From: Roseofilum casamattae BLCC-M143
GTDB taxonomy: Bacteria; Cyanobacteriota; Cyanobacteriia; Cyanobacteriales; Desertifilaceae
DNA length: 45,113 bases
Direction: 5' to 3'
Assembly (NCBI RefSeq): GCF_030068455.1
Contig: NZ_JAQOSQ010000028.1
Coordinates: forward strand, 1 to 45,113
Below, piece after piece: positions 8,872 through 19,428 of the stretch (its first letter is position 1; each line of letters opens with the position of its first letter). The notes below the pieces were generated by a model that did not search any database, was not told the origin of the DNA, and was given only the letters and a program-made list of their open reading frames with translations. Both the position numbers and the translations under genes were made by a program.

Positions 8872-11614
8872 TCAGATCTAAAATGGCTTCAAAATCAAAA
8901 TGATGTAACTTCTGATGGAACAAATTTTGCAGGTTTGTGGTGTTGGCAGGCAACTCTTCCAGCAGTTCCAAAACTCGTTGGTCATCCAGGGTAAGAGTGG
9001 CCTGATACAAGTCTTGTCGCCATTGTAGAGGCATGATTCCCAGAGGAGTGGGATCGATGGTTTCTGATTCGATCGCGATCGAACTCCGACTCGGTTGCGA
9101 GTCTTCTGCATAGGTATATTCGACGGATAAGTAATTGGCTAGAGTTGCAAAGAGAATGTCATCTTGCAAGGGTTTGCGCAAGAGAGCATCATAGTTAGCT
9201 CGAGCGATCGCTTCTTCTTCCGAGTCAAAGACAACAGCAGTCATGGCAATAATGGGTAGGGTTTCTCCTTCTGCAGTTCCTCGGATTTGCTCGATGAACG
9301 TCTTACTCTCGCCTTCCGAACGCTGCCAATGCATCAAGATAGCGTGGGGGCTAAATCCTTGCCATTGGTCGAGCGCGTCCATCGTACTCCCAACAGACCG
9401 AACGACAAAGCCAATGCGCTCCAATAATTGAGTTAACCATTGCCGGTCTTCCCGACGCTGTTCCACCAGCAAAATTCGCAGTTCTGGCTGATGAGGTGCT
9501 AAACCCCGAACGCGATGATAGCGGTCTCGATCTTTTTCTTTATAGATCGGATCGATCTGAACCGGAATTTCAAACCGGAATACCGTACCTCGATCTACAA
9601 CGCTTTCCACGGTCAGCTCTCCTCCCAAAAGCGCCACAAACTTGTCGCTAATCGATAAGCCTAAACCCGTTCCTTCATGAGATTTTAACCCGGCAGAGGC
9701 CTGTTGAAAGGGTTTAAATAACAGATGAATTTCATCAGCCGCAATACCCGGCCCCGTATCTTCCACTTCCACGGCCAAGACCGCAGTAGAGACGGAGAAC
9801 CCAGGTTGGAGGGTGCAACTCAATCCATCAGCGGGTAACGTTGCATCCTCTTGGAGAGAATAGCTCACCCGCAGAATAACTTGTCCTCGTTCGGTAAACT
9901 TAATCGCATTACCCAAGAGATTAATCAAAATTTGCCGCAGTTTCCCTTCATCAGTAGTCAACCATTGGGGCAAGTTAGCCTGCTTTTGCATGTGAAACTC
10001 AATCCCTTTTGTCTCAGCTTTGAGAGTGAGCATCTGATAGAGAGTATCGAGGAATACTTCCATGTCGATCGCTTTGGGATGAAGATAGATATATCCCGAT
10101 TCCACCTTAGAGAGATCCAAAATATCATTAATCAATCCCAATAAATGCTCGCCACTGTGATAGATCACTTGGAGGGGATGGCGATCGTCTGCCCGAACGT
10201 CTCGATCGCGGAGCAACAGTTGCGTAAAGCCTAAAATCGCATTCAGCGGCGTGCGTAACTCGTGACTCATATTAGCTAAAAATTGGCTTTTGGCTTGGTT
10301 CGCTGCTTGAGCTTGTGCCAGAGCCGCATCTCGTTCTAGCTCCGCTCGCTTAGCGTTGGTGATATCTCGAGCCAGCCAAATGACGCGATCGTCTCCCATG
10401 GGAGATAGCGAAACAGAAAACCAGAGAGTTTGTTCTGCGAAGGTCAAGGAACAGTCAAACTCTAGAGTGCATTTTTCCCGCACGACCTGTTGTAGTTTTT
10501 CTAAGAGACTCTCTCGCTGTTCGCCATAAATGATTTGATTAATGGTCTCGGAAATCAATTCAATCCCGTCGCTCAAGGCTGGAGCAGTGGGAATCATTGT
10601 AATTGTTTCTCCCGTTGCGTCGAGTGTCAAGACAATATCTGACATGGCAGCAAATACCGATCGCATTTCCATCTCGGAGGTTTGGATTTTCTGCTCCAGT
10701 ATTTTGCGCTCGGTGACATCAACCACAATGCCGAATAGCCCGACAACTTCTGTGGTGGCACTGAGAATCGGTTGAATTCGCAGTTGACAATAGCGTACGT
10801 TACAATCGGGCTTGTAGAATGCCACTTCTAAGTGCTGAGGGATAGCCGTGGCGATCGCCATTTGCACGCGATCGTGCAGTTCCCGTCGCTGGCCGGGGTA
10901 AACTCGTTTCAGGATCTGCCGATAACTTAAGCGCTGGGGAGGGTGACCTAAAATCTCGTAGGTTTCTCGCGAGGCGCGAATATGACGAGCGCTCAACCCT
11001 GGCTCTATCTCCAGACTCGGTTTCCATTCCCAACTGCCCAAGTGAGCGATCCGCTGTCCCTCCGGCAGAGGTAAACTAAAGGAAAGATCGTCAGTTGCTT
11101 CTAATTTCGTCGGATTCCATAATTGGCATTCAGGACAAGGAAGCAAATCGGCTGATTCCTCTCTTAACCTAGCTTTGGCCCGCATTAGATCGGCCTGAGC
11201 TTCAATTGTACTGACCAAATCGACTAAATTTGCAGATGAAACAAACGTGACTCCATGCTGAGAAAACTGTTTGATCGTCTTAACGGCTATGGAATGTTTT
11301 GTTAAGACCACTAAGGAGATATGTTGCGTTCGAGGATTCGATTTTAGACTTTGGTAAATCCCATTCCAAGAACACCGATCGTTGGCTTGAACCAAGACGA
11401 GATCTGTTAACACCGTCTCCGCTAACCGATGTACATCAGCTTCTGCGATCTCTCTAACCTCGTATCCGGCTGTCCGCAAAATGGGTGTTAAGGGCGATCG
11501 TTCAGTGGGTTGAGTTACTATCGACACGAATAATTGCTCGGGAAATTCGCGTCTCTGATTTCCAGGATTCGCCCGATCGTCATTTACGTTGGGACTAACA
11601 TGCACGTCATTCAC
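8819..11614 (-). CDS. Hybrid histidine kinase with PAS domains and two degenerate receivers
   Basis: 931 aa soluble protein. Residues 26-140 look like a receiver fold whose phospho-acceptor position is lost (DLVLVQAND). PAS/PAC domains span about 187-303 and 313-424, followed by HisKA with H451 (SHELRTPLNA) and HATPase_c with intact N, G1 (DTGPG) and G2 (GTGLGL) boxes. A second receiver-like domain (about 700-815) keeps the C-terminal Lys (LRKPL) but has His in place of the phospho-acceptor Asp (AILMHWQ). A helical tail at the C-terminus matches the tail of the kinase at 4808-7723. The kinase core appears active while both flanking receivers look unable to accept phosphate. The start chosen is GTG at 11614; no clear Shine-Dalgarno supports it. 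The gene is divergent from the response regulator at 11776 (161 bp between starts), a likely partner. Confidence 0.88.
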   Translation of the reverse strand: MNDVHVSPNVNDDRANPGNQRREFPEQLFVSIVTQPTERSPLTPILRTAGYEVREIAEADVHRLAETVLTDLVLVQANDRCSWNGIYQSLKSNPRTQHISLVVLTKHSIAVKTIKQFSQHGVTFVSSANLVDLVSTIEAQADLMRAKARLREESADLLPCPECQLWNPTKLEATDDLSFSLPLPEGQRIAHLGSWEWKPSLEIEPGLSARHIRASRETYEILGHPPQRLSYRQILKRVYPGQRRELHDRVQMAIATAIPQHLEVAFYKPDCNVRYCQLRIQPILSATTEVVGLFGIVVDVTERKILEQKIQTSEMEMRSVFAAMSDIVLTLDATGETITMIPTAPALSDGIELISETINQIIYGEQRESLLEKLQQVVREKCTLEFDCSLTFAEQTLWFSVSLSPMGDDRVIWLARDITNAKRAELERDAALAQAQAANQAKSQFLANMSHELRTPLNAILGFTQLLLRDRDVRADDRHPLQVIYHSGEHLLGLINDILDLSKVESGYIYLHPKAIDMEVFLDTLYQMLTLKAETKGIEFHMQKQANLPQWLTTDEGKLRQILINLLGNAIKFTERGQVILRVSYSLQEDATLPADGLSCTLQPGFSVSTAVLAVEVEDTGPGIAADEIHLLFKPFQQASAGLKSHEGTGLGLSISDKFVALLGGELTVESVVDRGTVFRFEIPVQIDPIYKEKDRDRYHRVRGLAPHQPELRILLVEQRREDRQWLTQLLERIGFVVRSVGSTMDALDQWQGFSPHAILMHWQRSEGESKTFIEQIRGTAEGETLPIIAMTAVVFDSEEEAIARANYDALLRKPLQDDILFATLANYLSVEYTYAEDSQPSRSSIAIESETIDPTPLGIMPLQWRQDLYQATLTLDDQRVLELLEELPANTTNLQNLFHQKLHHFDFEAILDLITPFLPSSWHSSLEWEE

Positions 11615-11775
11615 GGTAAAACATTACAATTAGGATCGGATTGTAGCTGTTTTTATTATACCTGTAACTCGATGAGCTTTCTGTATAGGAGGTCATAGCA
11701 ATTTGATGACAATCCCCATCTCTGACGAATTCTCCACCTGTTTGCCTATTTATTATCTTTGCCTATGCTCCGGTC

Positions 11776-13839
11776 ATGAGAATTTTATTAACTGAAGATG
11801 ACCCAATTTTAGCAACCATGCTGAAGGAAGCACTCACTCATCTGTACCATGTAGTCGATGTTGCCGATGATGGCAATTTGGCATGGGAACATGCGAAGGC
11901 CTTAACTTACGATTTAATTTTACTCGATATTGACCTACCTAAACTGGATGGGTTGAGTTTATGTCGCCGCCTGCGAGAGGCTGGATATCAAATCCCAATT
12001 ATTTTGTTAACGGCCAAAAAATTAAGTGCAGATAAAGTACAAGGATTGGATGCTGGTGCCGATGATTATATTGTTAAACCTTGCACAATTGACGAACTCA
12101 ATGCACGAATCCGTGCGGTGATGCGTCGCCGACAGTCTTATGCTCGGTCATTATTAACTTGGGGAAAACTGTCTCTTAATCCAAAAAGTTGTGAAGTGAC
12201 TTATGGCGATGAAAATCTGTCCTTATCCGCCAAAGAATATAGTTTGCTCGAGCTTTTTTTACGCAATCCTCAACGAATTTTTAGTAGTAGTAGTATTTTA
12301 GATTATTTATGGTCATTTCCAGATATTCCGGGTGAAGATACGGTGCGGGCGCACATTAAGCGGTTGCGACGCAAGTTAAAAGCAGCAGGAGTAGAAGGAG
12401 CAATTGAGACTGTCTATGGCATGGGATATCGTTTAAAAGAACAACCATCATCTCCGGAAAATATATTGGGTGACTCTGAGATCTCGGAAACTGCCCGCAC
12501 AGATGTATCTTCAACAACTGGGTTAGTGCAACAGGAAACTCAGGCAGCCATCGCTCAAATCTGGGAATCATTTCAAGGTACGATTCGCGAGCGGTTACAA
12601 ATTCTCGATGGAGCGATCGCAGCCTTAGAGCAAAATAGCCTGTCCGAAGAACAGCGCGAAGAAGGCAGAAGCGTTGCCCATAAGTTAGTCGGCTCCTTGG
12701 GCATGTTTGGATTCCCCCAAGGATCGCAGATGGCTCGCGCCATGGAAGATTTGTTGGTTTCCGATGGCTGGCAAGATACCGCAGAAGAGTTGCGATCGCG
12801 ATTCACCGAGCTGCAAACTTTGCTATTCCCGGATGTCCCAGCCATGGAGGAGGAATCACAGAGTGCGACTGTCTCGGTTGGCGATCGCAGCACCAGAGAG
12901 GAATCTTCAAAAGATCGCAGCGCCGAGTCCGATCGCTCATCTTCTCTGCAATTACTGTCTATCCTAGCAGTTGATGACGATCCGCTTATTCTAGAGCGCC
13001 TGCAACAATGTCTGTCTCCTTGGGGTTTAAACGTCACCCCAATCTCCGATCCTCATCAATTTTGGCCCGTGCTGCAACAGGTACAACCGCAACTATTAAT
13101 CTTTGATGTCGATATGCCAGAGATTACTGGAATGGATTTATGTCAAGCCGTTCGCAACGATCCCGACTGGAATGATTTGCCAATCCTCTTCTTTACCTCC
13201 TGTAACGATGCAGACACGATTCATCAGCTCTACCATTTCGGTGCTGATGACTATGTCCTCAAAACAGCCACCGATCCAGAACTCGTCACCCGAGTTCTCA
13301 ATCGTTTGGAGCGCTATCAATTACTCCAATCTCGCTCTCGTAGCGACGGAGCAATGTCCGGATTAGCCAACCCGGACGATGAGATAACCGGTTTGCTCCG
13401 TCGTTATCCTGCGGGAGAACAATTGCAACGACTGTTCGATCGCTCTTTGGAAGAACAACAGGCTTTAACGGTTGTCGCCATTGACATTAATGGCTTTCGC
13501 AACATTAATCGAGAGGGAGGATATCGGCTTGGCGATCGCATTCTCGAGAATATTGCCCAAATTTTACAGTCCGCTTTCGGCTCTGACGGACTACAAGTGC
13601 GCTGGGGAGACGATGAATTTTTACTGGCCATTCCTAACTTAGAACTAGGGGAAGTGCGATCGCGACTGCAAGCGATCGCGGATCGAGTGGTGCAGTTAGA
13701 AGTTGTCGCTTCTCCCCTCAATCCAGTTCGCCTGCGCTGGGGTTTAGCGCGATTTCCCGATAATGGCGAACAGTTAGAGCAATTGTGCCATCATGCTGAG
13801 AATGCGATGAATGTGGATACAAACCGGCTGAGAAACTAA
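11776..13839 (+). CDS. Five-domain response regulator REC-wHTH-HPt-REC-GGDEF
   Basis: 687 aa protein. REC1 (D8/D9, phospho-acceptor D51, K near 101) is followed by an OmpR-type winged helix (about 127-225, ending in TVYGMGYRLKE). An HPt domain has H302 in AHKLVGSLGMFG. After an acidic/serine-rich linker comes REC2 (about 393-510; VDDD, D444), whose conserved Lys region reads VLKTAT. The C-terminal GGDEF-like domain has the signature GDDEF (611-615) instead of GGDEF/GGEEF. The metal-binding Asp (AIDIN) and the downstream Asn/Asp positions seem kept, so diguanylate cyclase activity is uncertain. The protein could combine DNA binding, phosphotransfer and c-di-GMP output in one chain. It is divergent from the hybrid kinase at 8819-11614 and 28 bp ahead of ligA. 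Confidence 0.9.
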   Translation: MRILLTEDDPILATMLKEALTHLYHVVDVADDGNLAWEHAKALTYDLILLDIDLPKLDGLSLCRRLREAGYQIPIILLTAKKLSADKVQGLDAGADDYIVKPCTIDELNARIRAVMRRRQSYARSLLTWGKLSLNPKSCEVTYGDENLSLSAKEYSLLELFLRNPQRIFSSSSILDYLWSFPDIPGEDTVRAHIKRLRRKLKAAGVEGAIETVYGMGYRLKEQPSSPENILGDSEISETARTDVSSTTGLVQQETQAAIAQIWESFQGTIRERLQILDGAIAALEQNSLSEEQREEGRSVAHKLVGSLGMFGFPQGSQMARAMEDLLVSDGWQDTAEELRSRFTELQTLLFPDVPAMEEESQSATVSVGDRSTREESSKDRSAESDRSSSLQLLSILAVDDDPLILERLQQCLSPWGLNVTPISDPHQFWPVLQQVQPQLLIFDVDMPEITGMDLCQAVRNDPDWNDLPILFFTSCNDADTIHQLYHFGADDYVLKTATDPELVTRVLNRLERYQLLQSRSRSDGAMSGLANPDDEITGLLRRYPAGEQLQRLFDRSLEEQQALTVVAIDINGFRNINREGGYRLGDRILENIAQILQSAFGSDGLQVRWGDDEFLLAIPNLELGEVRSRLQAIADRVVQLEVVASPLNPVRLRWGLARFPDNGEQLEQLCHHAENAMNVDTNRLRN

Positions 13840-13861
13840 ACTAACCATTGCTAGGAGTTAG

Positions 13862-15967
<2,106 letters not shown>

Positions 15968-15971
15968 ATTT

Positions 15972-17750
15972 TTAATTGATAAAAGGATGCTGACTGGTCG
16001 CAATTCTAATCACTTGTAGTAAGGTGAATGCAGCCAGCTCTGAGTCGGGGGAGACTAAGCAGGGATAGACCGATAATCTAGGAATTTGATTGGCTAATTC
16101 TGTCGTTGATTGGCTTAAGGTGACTAGAGGGAGTTGGGATAAAACCTCCGAGTTTTTGATGCCGTTTAAATAGAGATGAATATCTTGAGTTTCGCCACCA
16201 TTCAAGACGAGAACGTGGGGCGTCCAAACTTTAGCTAAGAGTTCTGCTTGTTCGAGATCGTCGGCTTCTAAAAAGCGGCAATCTTTTCCTTGTAAGGCAT
16301 GACATTGTTTCAGCCAATCACGATCGCCTCCAGTTTCAGCCGTTCCCATGGATAAGTATAATACGGTTAGTTTGGTCGGGAAGGAGCGATCGACGGGATC
16401 GGCATCGCGATGGAGAAACTGGGAAGGCAAAAGTAAGGTAAAATGAGTGCCGCGATCGCGATGAGTCACGCAGGCTAAATCTCCCCCTTGCAGTTTGGCC
16501 AGTCGGCTAACAACAGCTAATCCGAGTTCCCATGTGGAGGAGGTATCGGCGAAAGCAGAGGAGTGCGATCGCGGGATCCAAGGCGTCAGATTTGCTGGTG
16601 TCATTAAATCCAGATTAACGACCTCTATACTAATCCAAAATAGCCCTTGAGATTGTACCCGAAATTGCAGGGATTGGCACTGTCCCGGTCTCTCCAACGC
16701 TCCGGTAACTAATAGATTATAAAGCAGTAACCGCTCGATGCTATAGCGCAACCAAACCTTATCGGCGATCGCATCACAAAGGTTCGCCTCTTGCACGACT
16801 TCTAGGGGGGAAATGGCGGGCAGATGATGGGTGAGATCGGTGAAGCTAGATAAGGCGCGATCGCACAAATCCTCGGGACTTATTGGCTCTCGCTGCAGTT
16901 CGATTTGTCCCAATTCCAGTTGGCTCCAAGCAACCACATCATCGAGACTGACGCGCATTTTTTTGCCCGCTTGATGGATTAATTGAATGTATTGATATTG
17001 CTTGGAATCTAGGGCAAATCTTTGCCGATTTTGTAATAAGTTGGATAAGCCTAAAATTCCGGTAATTGGAGTTTTAAAGGCATGAGCAATATAGGCGAGG
17101 ATGCGGTCTTTATTCTGATTGCGATCGAACAGTTCTGTGGCTCGCGCGAGCAGAGTTTGCATCTGCGAGTTCGGAACCTCGGATGGGGTGGCTCGGGAGG
17201 CGGAGATTTCGACTGCGGGGGACTGTATTGCGCTTTGTCCGAGAGGGGAGTGCAGATCGCAAAAGAGGGCGCTTTGACGCTCGGGAGGGGTTCGCGAGGG
17301 GGAGATTTGGCGATCGCTGGGATCGCGTTCGATCAGATAATGCAAGAGGCGCTTCGTATCTAATAATGCCAGAAATTTTCCCTCCCGGTCGGTCAGGGCA
17401 TAATAGTAGCGATCGGAAGGATAGAGACTGTGAATGTGTTGGGGGAAATCTAAGAGGGTTAGATCTCCGGAAACACAGCAGATCGGCATCAGAAAAGATG
17501 GAGGTAGCTCGCAGAGAGGGGGATTTGCTTTCAATAAGGATGAAGCGATCGCGCCTTCGGCGTCATAGCCATACAATACTGATAGCCATCGGGAAAATAG
17601 GATACATCCTTGGGGACGTTGTTCTTCATCGATCGTCACGAGCACGTCTTGGTCAGTCAGACTCCACTGACTCAGAGCATTTTGGAGTAAGGTCGTTTGG
17701 ACGCAAACGGCCGCTGGCGCAATAAAAGCGGTGAGTGGAGGAGAGTTCAT
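15972..17750 (-). CDS. Degenerate histidine kinase (pseudokinase) divergent from kaiA
   Basis: 592 aa. The N-terminal 140 residues contain two CBS-like segments (VTIDEEQRPQGCI and ALTDREGKFLALL). A poorly conserved linker follows, then a HisKA-like helix pair with H223 in AHAFKTPITGILGL. The following HATPase-like region is eroded: the N box reads LLYNLLVTGAL, the G1 DxGxG motif is missing (VVNLDLMTP), and G2 is WELGLAV. The last 130 residues resemble a receiver without a phospho-acceptor (HVLVLNGGE). Autophosphorylation therefore looks unlikely, and a scaffold or phosphotransfer role through H223 is possible. It is not SasA, since there is no KaiB-like thioredoxin domain. Transcribed away from kaiA across a 264-bp shared upstream region. 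The exact family is not known to me. Confidence 0.75.
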   Translation of the reverse strand: MNSPPLTAFIAPAAVCVQTTLLQNALSQWSLTDQDVLVTIDEEQRPQGCILFSRWLSVLYGYDAEGAIASSLLKANPPLCELPPSFLMPICCVSGDLTLLDFPQHIHSLYPSDRYYYALTDREGKFLALLDTKRLLHYLIERDPSDRQISPSRTPPERQSALFCDLHSPLGQSAIQSPAVEISASRATPSEVPNSQMQTLLARATELFDRNQNKDRILAYIAHAFKTPITGILGLSNLLQNRQRFALDSKQYQYIQLIHQAGKKMRVSLDDVVAWSQLELGQIELQREPISPEDLCDRALSSFTDLTHHLPAISPLEVVQEANLCDAIADKVWLRYSIERLLLYNLLVTGALERPGQCQSLQFRVQSQGLFWISIEVVNLDLMTPANLTPWIPRSHSSAFADTSSTWELGLAVVSRLAKLQGGDLACVTHRDRGTHFTLLLPSQFLHRDADPVDRSFPTKLTVLYLSMGTAETGGDRDWLKQCHALQGKDCRFLEADDLEQAELLAKVWTPHVLVLNGGETQDIHLYLNGIKNSEVLSQLPLVTLSQSTTELANQIPRLSVYPCLVSPDSELAAFTLLQVIRIATSQHPFIN

Positions 17751-18014
17751 GGAAATTGAGCGCTTTGTGCCGGCAAGAGATTGAGGAGGAAAGTCGTATT
17801 AATAACGAACCGAGACGTTTTGATTATAGTCCAGGTTTCAGAGAAATTTCGGAGAAAACGATCGGATTAGCTCGAGCTTCCCAAAACCTGAAAATTTAGT
17901 TACAATCTCTTATGAAAATATTTGCGTTAATATAAAGGTTGGTAAAAAAAAAGCCAAGTTACCCGATTATTGAAGCAACCCTTAAACCTGTAGTTTTTCT
18001 TTCAACACTTTGGC
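17751..18014. promoter_or_regulatory. Shared upstream region of the pseudokinase and kaiA
   Basis: A 264-bp AT-rich region lies between two divergent starts and should hold the promoters of both. TACAAT near 17901 and TAATAT near 17928 are possible -10 elements for kaiA, but no well-spaced -35 partner is evident. Polypurine and polypyrimidine tracts occur (an A run near 17944-17952). Nothing here identifies a specific clock-output motif. Confidence 0.35.
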
Positions 18015-18932
18015 GTGCGATCCCAACTCTCTGTTTGTACTTTTGTCCGAGATCGGTCTCTTGGCGATCGCCTGGAACGATGCCTAGAAGGCGATCGCTA
18101 TACCCATACTCTCTTGTTGTCAGAAACCGATTTTCTTCAACATTTACATCAGCATAGGCAGCAAACAGACTGTTTGGTCGTGCAGTATGTTGCTAATCTT
18201 ACCGAATTACTCGGTCAACTGCGCCAGCTAGAAGCGTTTTTACCCATAGTTGTAATGGCGGGACCGCTCGGTTCTTCCGAAAGCCGATTGCCGACTTCAG
18301 AACCTGCGCTCGATACTCAAACCCAACTAGAACTAACTGGTATTCGGAAATTATATCACGATGCGGCGATCGAGACCTCAAGCGAAGATATCGCCCGGAT
18401 ACCATCAGCCATCGAAGAAGCGATCGCCAAATTTATCGAAATCTCATCCAGCGCCGATCCCGGAAATGAGCTAGCAGAGGGTCGTCGAGCAGAGGGAATT
18501 GCCGACAACAGCTCAACCCCCCTGAAACGACAACAAAAGCGTTTAGCTGAGAAACTGAAAGAACGGCTAGGATATCTGGGCGTGTATTATAAACGAGATC
18601 CCAAACATTTTTTCCGTCGTTTGTCTCATGAAAAGCAACAGCATCTCCTGGAACGTTTAAGAGCAGACTATCAGGACATCATCCTGAATTATTTCAGCGA
18701 TGATGAAAAAATAAATACCAACATTGATGACTTTGTAAACCTTGCTTTTTTTGCAGATATTTCCGTGTCTCAGCTCGTCGAAATTCATATGGAACTGATG
18801 GAAGAATATTCCAAGCAATTACAGCTTGAAGGACGAAATGACGAGATTCTACTTGACTATCGTTTAACCTTGATCGATACTATTGCACATTTATGTGAAA
18901 TGTATCGTCGTTCGATTCCGCGCGAATCCTAA
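18015..18932 (+). CDS. kaiA: Circadian clock protein KaiA
   Basis: 305 aa, slightly longer than the 284 aa Synechococcus elongatus protein. KaiA stimulates KaiC autophosphorylation by binding its C-terminal A-loop. Residues 1 to about 135 form the poorly conserved pseudoreceiver domain (SQLSVCTFV, ESD-like region without phospho-acceptor). A linker with acidic stretches follows (about 140-175), and the C-terminal KaiC-binding four-helix domain is highly conserved (LGYLGVYYKRDP, VNLAFFADI, VEIHMELM, DYRLTLIDTIAHLCEMYRR). The start is GTG at 18015 by homology of the first residues; no good ribosome site precedes it. The long form differs from the short KaiA of Anabaena. kaiB follows after 64 bp. 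Confidence 0.96.
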   Translation: MRSQLSVCTFVRDRSLGDRLERCLEGDRYTHTLLLSETDFLQHLHQHRQQTDCLVVQYVANLTELLGQLRQLEAFLPIVVMAGPLGSSESRLPTSEPALDTQTQLELTGIRKLYHDAAIETSSEDIARIPSAIEEAIAKFIEISSSADPGNELAEGRRAEGIADNSSTPLKRQQKRLAEKLKERLGYLGVYYKRDPKHFFRRLSHEKQQHLLERLRADYQDIILNYFSDDEKINTNIDDFVNLAFFADISVSQLVEIHMELMEEYSKQLQLEGRNDEILLDYRLTLIDTIAHLCEMYRRSIPRES

Positions 18933-18996
18933 ACCTTGTCCGATCGCTTCCCCAGTCCCCAACCCCTTACCGATAGCAACCTGAGACGCAATACCC

Positions 18997-19311
18997 ATGA
19001 CTCATCTAAAAAAAACTTACATTCTGAAGCTTTATGTTGCTGGCAATACGCCCAACTCAGTTCGGGCCCTGAAGACTCTCAATGATATCCTCGAACAAGA
19101 ATTTCAAGGGGTTTATGCTCTCAAAGTTATTGACGTGCTGAAAAACCCCCAACTGGCTGAAGAAGACAAAATTTTAGCAACCCCAACCCTGGCCAAGATC
19201 TTGCCACCGCCCGTGCGGAAAATTATTGGCGATCTTTCCGATCGCGAAAAAGTGCTAATCGGACTGGATTTATTATATGATGAGCTGCGCGACGATGAAA
19301 GTGTTATTTAA
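18997..19311 (+). CDS. kaiB: Circadian clock protein KaiB
   Basis: 104 aa, standard length. KaiB is a thioredoxin-like, fold-switching protein that binds the CI ring of phosphorylated KaiC and sequesters KaiA, closing the clock's negative feedback. The sequence is nearly invariant with other cyanobacteria: [76 protein letters not shown] at 18997. In S. elongatus kaiB and kaiC share a promoter upstream of kaiB. The 64-bp kaiA-kaiB gap here could hold one, but no clear elements were identified. Confidence 0.97.
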   Translation: MTHLKKTYILKLYVAGNTPNSVRALKTLNDILEQEFQGVYALKVIDVLKNPQLAEEDKILATPTLAKILPPPVRKIIGDLSDREKVLIGLDLLYDELRDDESVI

Positions 19312-19378
19312 TATAATTAACTCTTAAGCGGCGATAATGCGATCGCTTGCTGGCGCTTGCGCCGATCTCCCATTTATC

Positions 19379-19402
19379 CATTTTCATTTTCATTTTCATT
19401 TT
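19379..19402 (+). repeat. CATTTT hexamer, four tandem copies
   Basis: Four perfect CATTTT units lie in the kaiB-kaiC spacer, ending 26 bp before the kaiC ATG. Such a microsatellite can vary in copy number by slippage and lies where it would change the 5' leader length of kaiC. Confidence 0.75.
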
Positions 19403-19428
19403 CCGATTAAACCCATCCATCCAATCCT

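Noticed and set aside
12283-12300. TAG trinucleotide run in the winged-helix region
   Set aside because: It is a short serine-coding stretch (SSSS) in a conserved domain and has no sign of length variation.
17183-17725. 180-codon frame opposite the pseudokinase
   Set aside because: Arg/Gly/Ser-rich antisense shadow of a protein-coding gene with better-supported coding on the minus strand.
15972-17750. SasA, the KaiC-binding output kinase
   Set aside because: SasA has an N-terminal KaiB-like thioredoxin domain and an intact kinase core; this protein has neither.
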